Origin: Paraglaciecola sp.
GTDB lineage: Bacteria; Pseudomonadota; Gammaproteobacteria; Enterobacterales; Alteromonadaceae
Direction of reading: 5' to 3'
Assembly: GCA_009993955.1 (NCBI GenBank)
Contig: JAACSL010000034.1
Coordinates: 1-35,101, forward strand
DNA: 35,101 bases
Shown: in pieces, positions 18,704 to 26,191 of the stretch
Layout: each line of letters opens with the position of its first letter
Numbering within the stretch: position 1 is the stretch's first letter
Position numbers and translations under genes: made by a program
Notes under the pieces: generated by a model
What the model saw: only the letters and a program-made list of their open reading frames with translations
What the model was told of the DNA's origin: nothing
Databases searched by the model: none

Positions 18704-19516
18704 CTATTTTTGTGTTAGCGCATCCTGCTCATAGCTAATACTACCACCGTAGGCAGTATCTTCAACAAATCTGATTGCAAGTTGTTCTAAAGGTATGCCA
18801 AGTGTGGCTAAGTCATGTTTGACAGAGCGGCTATCGGTATACACTGAGACATTGCGTTTAAATGACACAACATCGTTGTTGCTTTTGTTGACAATTTCAA
18901 GTGAACCATACACTGAGCGATTTCCTTCACGATTAACATGAAATATCAGTGTTTCGTTTTCAAGCGAGATATCGCTGAAACTGACCGAAGCATCCAGTTT
19001 GCCTGTTCTGACGATGATGGGAACTTGCTGTATGATGCGTGGTTTTATGCTTATTTTTGCCACGTTATCTGTATCACTGGTTGACGTCTCCGCCTTTTTT
19101 TCAAACGGATCACAGGTGATGCGCAAGTACGAGCGATATTCTGCGGCTTCAGTATTAGCTTTACGGCGCATAGTAAAACGTACCGTTTGTGGACTAGATG
19201 CCTCGACTACAAAATTTTTCGGTGAATAACGCATCCATGGTTCTGCCGAATTTGCCGGCATTTCATCGTTTGGCACCGGAAACATTTGCCCTCCCTCGTC
19301 AAAATTATTGTGAACTAAAGATAGTTCACATTTTTCTTTGTCCGCTGTTTTGTTAAACATGACAAATGACGCAGTACTGTTATCACTATCTAGATAAATT
19401 CTAAAGGTAGAGAGACTGATGGCTTGCGCTGCCGTGCTACACAATAATAAAGTTGGCAGCGTGATGTAGCTTAAAAAAAGGCTAATCTGTTTTAGTTTAA
19501 AATTATTCATAATCAC
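18704..19516 (-). CDS. PapD-like periplasmic pilus chaperone
   Basis: 270 residues with a signal peptide ending CSTAAQA near residue 33. The rest reads as two Ig-like domains: the first (about 34-150) ends with the strand EAAEYRSYLRITCD, comparable to the edge strand of fimbrial chaperones, and the second (about 165-265) carries RGNRSVYGSLEIVN-type strands. Two Cys (in KEKCEL and RITCDP) may pair. Such chaperones complete the incomplete Ig fold of pilus subunits by strand donation and deliver them to the usher. A GTG at 19516 has GGGAG seven bases upstream; the ATG at 19510 would leave 13. The family call is good, but it is divergent from the classical FGS/FGL chaperones and the subunit partners are inferred. 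Confidence 0.75.
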   Translation of the reverse strand: MIMNNFKLKQISLFLSYITLPTLLLCSTAAQAISLSTFRIYLDSDNSTASFVMFNKTADKEKCELSLVHNNFDEGGQMFPVPNDEMPANSAEPWMRYSPKNFVVEASSPQTVRFTMRRKANTEAAEYRSYLRITCDPFEKKAETSTSDTDNVAKISIKPRIIQQVPIIVRTGKLDASVSFSDISLENETLIFHVNREGNRSVYGSLEIVNKSNNDVVSFKRNVSVYTDSRSVKHDLATLGIPLEQLAIRFVEDTAYGGSISYEQDALTQK

Positions 19517-19528
19517 ACATAAACTCCC

Positions 19529-19568
19529 AAAAAAAAAACCATTATAACCATAAGGTTATAATGGTTTT
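19529..19568 (-). terminator. Intrinsic terminator (attenuator) between subunit genes and chaperone
   Basis: A perfect 15-bp inverted repeat (19535-19549 with 19554-19568, loop ATAA) is followed on the minus strand by a run of nine to ten U. It lies 31 bp after the second subunit's stop, and the U-run abuts the GGGAG ribosome site of the chaperone. It would leave most transcripts covering only the subunits, with read-through for chaperone and usher. Confidence 0.9.
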
Positions 19569-19599
19569 TAGCTAAAACCAAAAGATATCTGGTTTGTTA

Positions 19600-20238
19600 C
19601 TAGTAGGTAACTGAAATGTCAAAATCTACTGGATAAGCTGTTGCAGCACTCAAACCAAGTACCGATGATACAGTACCCGCTAACGCTAAGTATGACTTAC
19701 CAGCTACTGGTACACCATTACCAGCACTCACTGTTTGGTCTGCAGTAGACGCCAACTGAATTGATGTGGCTGCACCGTTTGGAATCGCTGTACAAAGGTC
19801 ACCGTTAGAAGCACCGTCATAATCGCCTGCGCAACCTACCGGTGCAAAGGTGATCCCTGCTGTGGTACCAGATGTTAAAGTAATGAATACGTCAGCCCCA
19901 GAAGCACCGTCTATCTCGTAAACACCAGTGGTACCCGCTACCCCACCGCAGGTTGCCGAAGCAGCTGTGGCACCAAGGTCTGCTGTTGGGCCAAGACCAG
20001 AAGTCGCTGCTGATAACTTCATGACTGTTTCACCAGGGAAATTGGTAGTCAAAGTTGGCGTGACCATGGTGCAAGAACCGCCGTTTAAATATAAACCATT
20101 CATAACCACTGGTGTAACTTCAGCAATGGTTACATTTTTAATGGTAGTGAATGAACCGGTTAAATCTTGGTTTGTTGCCGATGCACTCATGCAAAGTGGT
20201 AACAACACCAAACCGGCTGCAATGCGAGTCATTTTCAT
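19600..20238 (-). CDS. DUF4402-like secreted subunit B
   Basis: 212 residues from the ATG at 20238, preceded by GGAGA; a TTG at 20250 is less likely. The signal peptide ends at SASA|TNQD. The mature part is rich in Ala, Gly, Thr and Val, low in charge, and ends FDISVTY, like other DUF4402-type surface subunits. It shares with subunit A the VTIAEVT segment, four Cys, the central GVYEIDGASGADVFITLTSG and the acidic loop DYDGASNGDLCT. The composition and terminal Tyr fit a fibre subunit that is secreted by a chaperone-usher route. The two paralogues probably are major and minor pilins, but I cannot say which. DUF4402 has no proven pilin role that I can cite. Confidence 0.7.
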   Translation of the reverse strand: MKMTRIAAGLVLLPLCMSASATNQDLTGSFTTIKNVTIAEVTPVVMNGLYLNGGSCTMVTPTLTTNFPGETVMKLSAATSGLGPTADLGATAASATCGGVAGTTGVYEIDGASGADVFITLTSGTTAGITFAPVGCAGDYDGASNGDLCTAIPNGAATSIQLASTADQTVSAGNGVPVAGKSYLALAGTVSSVLGLSAATAYPVDFDISVTY

Positions 20239-20280
20239 AATAATCTCCAAATTTCTATAAGTAGTGGCTATTGATGATTA

Positions 20281-20910
20281 TCAATAAACAACGTCAACAT
20301 TGAATGTTGCGGTATAAGGCGTATCTGACGTTAAGCCAGTTGGGCCCGTTGCAATCGTGCCACCCACGGTAAAATGGGTCAAACCAGATTGAGCAGTACC
20401 ACCGGTATCACTCGCGTTAGCAATGCCTACAACGGCAGGTGTACCTGCAGTGTAAACAGTACAAACATCACCCGCAGCAGCGCCGTCATGATCTACAACA
20501 CATCCAGTTGGTGTATAAGTAAAGTCACCACCGACCTGCGCTACACTGCTTAGGGTCACGGTGACGTCTAAGCCAGCTACACCGGTAATGCTGTATACGC
20601 CAGGCGTTGCTACAGTAGTACCAGAACCAATACAGCTGCCGCCGGTGATAACACCGTAGGCTGCCGCGACTAAGGCAACGTCAGCAAATACAGTCGCGCC
20701 TGCTGGTGCACTGGCATCCATCGCACACGATACTGAAGGATCAGTGGTGATGTTGGTACCGAAGTCTAATGCCGTCACTTCTGCAATGGTGACGTCTGAA
20801 ATCGTGTTAACAGTCATTTGAAAAGGGTCTGCCGATGCGCCAAATGCGCAGGAGGCTCCTACTATCAAGGCCCCAAGCTGCAGAGCCAGTTTAGATTTTT
20901 TTGGTTGCAT
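20281..20910 (-). CDS. DUF4402-like secreted subunit A, first gene of the operon
   Basis: 209 residues from the ATG at 20910. That start is set by a strong AGGAG seven bases upstream; an in-frame alternative at 20934 lacks one. The signal peptide (MQPKKSKLALQLGALIVGAS...ASADP) is cleaved after GASA. The mature protein is Ala/Gly/Thr-rich, with four Cys and the acidic loop DHDGAAAGDVCT, and ends FNVDVVY. It is a paralogue of subunit B 42 bp downstream. Being first, before the attenuator, it should be the most abundant product, consistent with a major fibre subunit. An inverted repeat about 105-136 bp upstream is the likely control site. Function is inferred from operon and composition. Confidence 0.7.
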   Translation of the reverse strand: MQPKKSKLALQLGALIVGASCAFGASADPFQMTVNTISDVTIAEVTALDFGTNITTDPSVSCAMDASAPAGATVFADVALVAAAYGVITGGSCIGSGTTVATPGVYSITGVAGLDVTVTLSSVAQVGGDFTYTPTGCVVDHDGAAAGDVCTVYTAGTPAVVGIANASDTGGTAQSGLTHFTVGGTIATGPTGLTSDTPYTATFNVDVVY

Positions 20911-21000
20911 GGCAACACTCCTATTTAACAACATTATGATTGTTTGAATGAATTGATTGCAGCAAAAACCATGGATATTTTTGCACAGCGATCAATTGGT

Positions 21001-21046
21001 TTGCATGTACATCTATGCATGTCCATTAAGTGTATCGACATGCATA
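21001..21046. promoter_or_regulatory. Candidate operator: 10-bp inverted repeat plus an extra half-site
   Basis: TATGCATGTC (21014-21023) and GACATGCATA (21037-21046) form a perfect 10-bp inverted repeat with a 13-bp spacer. A third GCATGT occurs at 21003-21008. The centres of the two arms are 23 bp apart, about two helical turns. It lies about 105-136 bp before the first subunit start. The regulator is unknown. Confidence 0.5.
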
Positions 21047-21396
21047 ACAGATTCTTTAACTCGCTATTTAAAAAAATTTACATAATTCATGAATTTAGCG
21101 CATTAATAGTAAATCTATTTTGCATAACTCAATGCTTGCGCTTAATGTGACAGCCCTGTGTTCAAGCCACTTAGGCTGTGGGCTCCAATACAAAGCCTTG
21201 ATTTTTCACGTTGGAAATTAACGCCAATAAAGATTTAACTATTTTTTCACTGTATTCAAGATGAATCGGTGTTTCACTCGCGATTTATCTCTACACAGCT
21301 GATCAAGACTAGCAAGATTGCTCACTTTGTGTGAACAGAATGTGTATATATTTTGATAACAGAGTACTGCAGACTACATAAATACAAACTTGAACC

Positions 21397-21421
21397 GCCT
21401 TGCCTGCCTTGAAGGCAAGGC
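21397..21421 (-). terminator. Hairpin after the second FlgO gene, possible weak terminator
   Basis: An 8-bp GC-rich stem (GCCTTGCC at 21397-21404 with GGCAAGGC at 21414-21421) lies 15 bp after the gene stop on the minus strand. The following U-tract is interrupted, so termination would be weak. Confidence 0.4.
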
Positions 21422-21436
21422 AAAGGGTTTACTCGA

Positions 21437-22129
21437 TTAATTTGCAGCCAATAGAATATTTGGGATTAGCTTGGATGTTGCAGCCACCACTGTGTTGCTG
21501 GTGAGCCCCACCACCCTAGCATTAATTAACATGCCTTTAGCGTTTCTCACCATTGTACCTGTGAGCACATAACCAATAGCCTGTCTGCCTTTCAAATAGC
21601 GGATATCACGGGAAAAAGCTAAATCACCTGAAGGTGTTACCATGATGTTGCCGGTCACTTTGTGGTCGTTTACCATGATCCCCACTTTACGTAACTCGGC
21701 AATAAAAGCCTCTGCCAACTGGTTGCCTAAGGTATCAGTGTTAGTCAGTTGAGAATCCAAATGGACAAACGAAGCCACGGCCACCGGATTGGCAATATTC
21801 ATTTCTACTAAGTCCTGACTCAATTCAAGCGCCATTTGCTCTACATAGTCGTTGAGGAGTTGAAAATGCAGGTCGGTTCTAAAGAGTGTCGGGTTGTCTT
21901 GGGGAAAATTATTTATATTGCTTGCAGGCTCCATGACTGAGATATTTGTATCAATCATGGCATTGGTATGCACAGCAGCAATGTCCTGACATTGTTGATG
22001 ACTGCCATCGTCATTGAAACATACGCGTGAACCGGCTTGGTCTTCTTCACCGTCGTTGGACATAAATAGATTAGTACAGCCGCTGCTTAACAAAGCAGTA
22101 AAAATTAAAGCAGAAAAAGGCTTGTTCAT
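21437..22129 (-). CDS. FlgO-family outer-membrane lipoprotein (copy 2)
   Basis: 230 residues. The N-terminus MNKPFSALIFTALLSSGC is a short lipoprotein signal with the lipobox LSSGC, so the mature protein begins at Cys18. A variable linker leads to the FlgO domain (about 85-220), with VASFVHLDSQLTNTDTLGNQLAEAF, VTPSGDLAFSRDIRYL and YVLTGTMVRNAKGMLINARVVGL as separate matching blocks to copy 1 at 12189-12923. The ribosome site GAGGA sits five bases before the ATG. It is transcribed toward the pilus-like operon from the other side, so the two copies flank the locus in inverted orientation. No flagellar gene is near. Family assignment is good; role unknown. Confidence 0.8.
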   Translation of the reverse strand: MNKPFSALIFTALLSSGCTNLFMSNDGEEDQAGSRVCFNDDGSHQQCQDIAAVHTNAMIDTNISVMEPASNINNFPQDNPTLFRTDLHFQLLNDYVEQMALELSQDLVEMNIANPVAVASFVHLDSQLTNTDTLGNQLAEAFIAELRKVGIMVNDHKVTGNIMVTPSGDLAFSRDIRYLKGRQAIGYVLTGTMVRNAKGMLINARVVGLTSNTVVAATSKLIPNILLAAN

Positions 22130-22204
22130 CGCTATCCTCGATGTCGCTAGCGATCAGGTGTTAATGCGGCAGGCATAAGGCAACTGATCAAATTAAGGTA
22201 ATGA

Positions 22205-22316
22205 CGTTTCTATAAAACGACATGAGTTGACACAGCAAATACTAGGCCATGTAGCCAAAGGCCCCTATTTCAGCTGAACGGGACGGAAAAGAAGCCGTTT
22301 ACACACCTAAATAGGG
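22205..22316 (-). ncRNA. Hairpin-containing leader of the second FlgO gene
   Basis: On the minus strand an 8-bp stem (22263-22270 with 22309-22316) encloses an AACGG/CCGTT stem (22277-22281 with 22295-22299), which competes with an alternative ACGG/CCGT pairing (22283-22286 with 22295-22298). A second small hairpin, CGTTT/AAACG, lies at 22205-22219. The leader is about 190 nt. The pairing is clear, but a regulatory role is only suggested by position. Confidence 0.3.
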
Positions 22317-22390
22317 TGGAGTCAATCCTGCTATCGGAAATTTATTGCCGCTCAGAATCCAAAGCGCTGCGCATTTTTGCCTGCAACGGC

Positions 22391-25300
22391 CTACTCGTTT
22401 TCGTTGGTTTCGTTACTTGCCGCTAATATTTTTTTATTGTGACTGCCTTCGACGCTGAAGCGGTAATAGATATCGATGGCATTGTTCAGACCACTCACAG
22501 CTTCGATATACAGCTTCGGTAGTAATTCATAACGAATTGCCACCTGTGATACCGAATCAAACACCCCGACGCCATAACGCAACTGCACACCCGGGGCAAC
22601 ATAACCACTGAGGGAGAGTTGAGTATTGCTGCCTTGCCCAGTGGTATCCAAGTTAACATCCTTGAAACCCAGCTTTTGCCCAATATTGGCCACTATATTT
22701 TCACTTTTGCCTAAGCCAAAACCCAGCAACATATTGGCCAAGATGACATCTTGCTTTTCACCACTCGACTCTCCTAAACCACGGCCAGTTAACATGTAAG
22801 ACAAACTTTGTTGTTGCTCCATAAGCGGTTCTGAAAATACCTCGACATTAGGATTATCAGCCGAGCCAACCACTCTTATGCCAGCAACCACACCATCAGC
22901 AGTAAGTTTAGGATCGCGCACCGCTTCTATATTCAGTGTCGGATTGACCAAGGTACCATTAAAGGCAATGTCGCCTTCACGTAAAAGTAGATTTTGTCCA
23001 TAAGCGCGATAACGACCATTAACTAATTGCACGTCACCGATGGCCAGCACACCGTGTTTGCCATTTTCTAGACGCATGGTGCCACGTACATCGGTAGTCA
23101 AGCCGAAAGCGTCTAACTTGACTTGATTAGTCTGTTGCGGATCAACTTTCACCAGCACATTAATATCGACGGCACTGCCCTTTTCTTCTTCCTCGTCTTT
23201 TTGCTCCACTAAAATCACGTCTTTTGACGGTGAGATTGCGCCTTGGGGCAGATCTTTTAATTTAAAACGTGCATACGGCACAGTCACGTTGCCTTTAATC
23301 GCAAGTAATTCAGGACTAAAGGTAATGCGCAAATCAGGTGTCACACTCGCCCGCAACATGCTTTGATAGTCAATCTCTAAGGCCTCGCCACCCACATTAA
23401 TTTGGCCACGCAGACCATTCTGCCAATCGATAGTGCCTTGCATTTTCCCCAGCCCTTTGCCCAGCTGGTAAGTTCCGTTAAGTTCAGCAGATTTGCCGCT
23501 TAGTAGCAAAGTTTGATCGAGCTTCGTCAATTGAATGGGGATATCTTGGCCTTGAACCGCCCCATCTTTTACACTTACCTCGCCATGAAATAAGGGATCA
23601 CCCAGTGTCCCCGTGATACTGACCTGTCCTGCTACTACGCCTTGCAGTTTGTCGAGTTCTGGTAAAAGCACCCGAAAAGGCGCTAATTCAAATTGGCTTA
23701 AACTCAGTTCGCCTTTTATTGGCCGCTCTAGCGCTTGCTGATAATCCCCAGGTTCGCCATTGATCATGATTTGTAGCGCGCCGATTTGTGGTCCAGCAAG
23801 ACGACTTTCAATTTTTATTGACTGGGCAGACAACACACCATGAGCTTCAAATGATTCAATACTCATAACTAAGTTGGCTTCATTGGGCAACGTCCATGCA
23901 GCTGGACTTAAACTGACATGTACCTGTGCCTCGGGCAATGACTCAGGCACCCATTCACCAACCATGGTCATACTCAATTTACTGTCAGAAACCAGTTGGG
24001 GAAAATTGGGTATTAACCTTCGCGCCATGGGTACAAAATTCAGATCCCGCAAGGCAATATCCCACTGGGCCTTATTATTCTTAAAACTGCTTTGGTTGAA
24101 ACACAGCTCACTGCTGTCTTGTTGCCAGCAATGGGCTGACATTTCATAAACATTCTGTTGCCAGTCGGCGTCAATTTGAAAAGTTTGCTTAAGATTTAGG
24201 TTGCCATAACTAGACTGAATGTCCCCTTCTAACCACTGCCCTTGCCACGATGTATCACTCAGCGAACCCACTACTTTCGCCACCAAACGTGTTTTAGCGC
24301 CGGTGGTATCCACAGACAACTGATGTTTGGCGGCATTGCCGTTTAATGTCAGGGTGAGTTCATCAAGCTGATTGTTACTGCCCTGCACATTGTGTAATTG
24401 CATCTGCAAACTAAGGGGCTTGTCGTTGTCCCACAATATGTTTCCTGAGCCTTGAATTTTATCGATGCTGATCTCGGCAAAACGCAGGCCTTGTGCATCG
24501 ATTCGATAATCAAGATGAGGGATTTGCACGCTACCATTTACCTCTGCATTAACCTGCAGCTGCCCGCTCAGACCTGCCACGCTTTGACTTAAGTCTGGTG
24601 CATCCAAACTAAAGGTCACCGCGACACGTTGATCACTGAACACGCTACCGTTGAGTTGCACAAGGTTGCTGCCATTTTTCACATTAAGCTGATTGAATAC
24701 CAATCCCAAAGTCTCATCAAGTTCTACCAATCCCGTGATGTTCAAGGGGTAGTTTCGCCACTCGCCAGCAATGTCGAGTTCACTGAGCTTTCCCCGCCAC
24801 CTCCCATCTATCTGGCTAAAATCAATATGGAGGTCACCATTTATCTGCGCTTGATAGTCCGGCCATAGTTTACCTGGGTTAATGTTATCGAGATTAACCG
24901 CCGCCACCAGTCTGAGATTTGGATCGATGGTGAACATGCCGCTGCCTGAGACTTTGCCTGCATCAGTGACGAGCTGAAACTGTTGAAAATCAATGGCATC
25001 TCTTGTCACCTTGGCCTTGGCTTCGATTTCAGCCGCTGGCATGTCTGGTGCATTGATTGCTGATTGCAGTGTGATTTCATAAGCACTTAAATCACCACGC
25101 AAACGAAGTTCACCTTGTTTCGCTGTGTAAGTGACGCTGTCTTCCTTCTTGCTAAGTGGCCAATGTAAGTCTTGCCATGTCACATCACCTTGTATAGGCA
25201 GTTGTGGATTGGATAATTGCGTTTGTAGTTCAGCGGCCGCACTAAGGGCACCTGCAAAGGCAAGATTTACCGTCAGTTGGTCGATGTCTCCCACTGATCT

Positions 25301-26191
25301 CAGTTTTGCTTCAATTTTTTGTTGCTGGGGCGGAACTAAGGATGCTTCAAAGTTTAGCTGATGGCGCCATTTACCCCTTAAGTCCAGAGCAAGCTGAGCG
25401 TTAAGGCTATCCGCATGGTGCCTTAGACTCAGAGTAGTTAGGTTTAGCTCATCGTCATGCAGGGTTCCCTGCAAAACAATGTCTTGCAGCGCCAATTTTT
25501 CCTGTGACTCTTGCAATAATTGAAAATTCAGCAAAGCAAAGTGATCAACATTCATCGGCAGCGGAATATGAATAGGTGTTGGTTGCACAGCAGAGAATTG
25601 CCAAGCGCGCCAGTCCATTGTTTTTTGTGGCGCCGCTTGACTCGAAGACAGGAGATCGATACTCAGGGCTTGGGTGCTGAAACTTTCGATTGCCAACACA
25701 TCAATAAATCGCGCTTTAAGCTGCAGGTCTGTGATATCAGCTAAGAGCGTATCATCCATGACGACATGCATTTTAGCCAAGTGTAAACGTGTTACTTTGA
25801 CGGCGATGGGCAGGGAAATGCGAGATTGACTGGCTGTTTGTTCGGTTTCAGCCGCATTTGCAGTTGCGGCAACATGTACGTTAACGGCACCCACTTCGAG
25901 GCTGTTGATACATACTTTGATGTTAAGTAAACAACTAAGATCAAGGTCTAGATGAAGGTCGTCAACCTTCACGTGGAGCGCTTCCTGCTGCCATTCAACC
26001 TTGCTTAATTGAAGGCTTGAAGCAAAGCCACCTCCTTGATAATCAAGGGATAACTGAGGCAAAAAGGCCTCAACAGAAGCCAAACTCAGTCTGGTTCCCC
26101 AAGGTGTACCAAGCAGTAGGATCACAGCAAGGCTCAAACATAAGACCGTTAATCCAAATAGGCCTAAGCAACGAAGACTGCGACGCATCAT
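22391..26191 (-). CDS. tamB: Translocation and assembly module subunit TamB
   Basis: About 1266 residues, typical for TamB. An N-terminal membrane anchor (about 1-30) is followed by a very long repetitive beta-rich region that spans the periplasm as a lipid-carrying groove. The C-terminal DUF490 domain is seen in SLSYMLTGRGLGES, then ANIGQKLGFKDV and QLRYGVGVFDSVSQVAIRYE near the end. TamB works with TamA in outer-membrane protein insertion and, with YhdP and YdbH, in phospholipid transport to the outer membrane. The start overlaps the tamA stop by 4 nt (ATGATGA at 26191), indicating coupling; a longer start at 26224 is less likely. High confidence. Confidence 0.93.
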   Translation of the reverse strand: MMRRSLRCLGLFGLTVLCLSLAVILLLGTPWGTRLSLASVEAFLPQLSLDYQGGGFASSLQLSKVEWQQEALHVKVDDLHLDLDLSCLLNIKVCINSLEVGAVNVHVAATANAAETEQTASQSRISLPIAVKVTRLHLAKMHVVMDDTLLADITDLQLKARFIDVLAIESFSTQALSIDLLSSSQAAPQKTMDWRAWQFSAVQPTPIHIPLPMNVDHFALLNFQLLQESQEKLALQDIVLQGTLHDDELNLTTLSLRHHADSLNAQLALDLRGKWRHQLNFEASLVPPQQQKIEAKLRSVGDIDQLTVNLAFAGALSAAAELQTQLSNPQLPIQGDVTWQDLHWPLSKKEDSVTYTAKQGELRLRGDLSAYEITLQSAINAPDMPAAEIEAKAKVTRDAIDFQQFQLVTDAGKVSGSGMFTIDPNLRLVAAVNLDNINPGKLWPDYQAQINGDLHIDFSQIDGRWRGKLSELDIAGEWRNYPLNITGLVELDETLGLVFNQLNVKNGSNLVQLNGSVFSDQRVAVTFSLDAPDLSQSVAGLSGQLQVNAEVNGSVQIPHLDYRIDAQGLRFAEISIDKIQGSGNILWDNDKPLSLQMQLHNVQGSNNQLDELTLTLNGNAAKHQLSVDTTGAKTRLVAKVVGSLSDTSWQGQWLEGDIQSSYGNLNLKQTFQIDADWQQNVYEMSAHCWQQDSSELCFNQSSFKNNKAQWDIALRDLNFVPMARRLIPNFPQLVSDSKLSMTMVGEWVPESLPEAQVHVSLSPAAWTLPNEANLVMSIESFEAHGVLSAQSIKIESRLAGPQIGALQIMINGEPGDYQQALERPIKGELSLSQFELAPFRVLLPELDKLQGVVAGQVSITGTLGDPLFHGEVSVKDGAVQGQDIPIQLTKLDQTLLLSGKSAELNGTYQLGKGLGKMQGTIDWQNGLRGQINVGGEALEIDYQSMLRASVTPDLRITFSPELLAIKGNVTVPYARFKLKDLPQGAISPSKDVILVEQKDEEEEKGSAVDINVLVKVDPQQTNQVKLDAFGLTTDVRGTMRLENGKHGVLAIGDVQLVNGRYRAYGQNLLLREGDIAFNGTLVNPTLNIEAVRDPKLTADGVVAGIRVVGSADNPNVEVFSEPLMEQQQSLSYMLTGRGLGESSGEKQDVILANMLLGFGLGKSENIVANIGQKLGFKDVNLDTTGQGSNTQLSLSGYVAPGVQLRYGVGVFDSVSQVAIRYELLPKLYIEAVSGLNNAIDIYYRFSVEGSHNKKILAASNETNENE

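Larger units (their letters stand above)
20911..21436. other. Intergenic region upstream of the pilus-like operon (526 bp)
   Basis: It carries the operon promoter region on the minus strand and the 3' end of the second FlgO gene. It contains the 10-bp inverted repeat at 21014-21046 and a hairpin at 21397-21421. The rest is AT-rich with no supported gene; a 68-codon plus-strand frame at 20944-21150 overlaps the repeat and has no ribosome site. I could not fix -35 and -10 boxes with confidence. Confidence 0.5.

Noticed and set aside
20944-21150. Small plus-strand gene of 68 codons
   Set aside because: It overlaps the inverted repeat and the pilus-like operon control region and has no ribosome site.
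21270-21345. CRP-binding site near TCACTTTGTGTGA
   Set aside because: The half-sites are in the wrong order and spacing for TGTGA-N6-TCACA.
12189-22129. Invertible segment driven by the two FlgO copies
   Set aside because: They are in inverted orientation, but their sequences match only in domain blocks, too diverged for homologous inversion.
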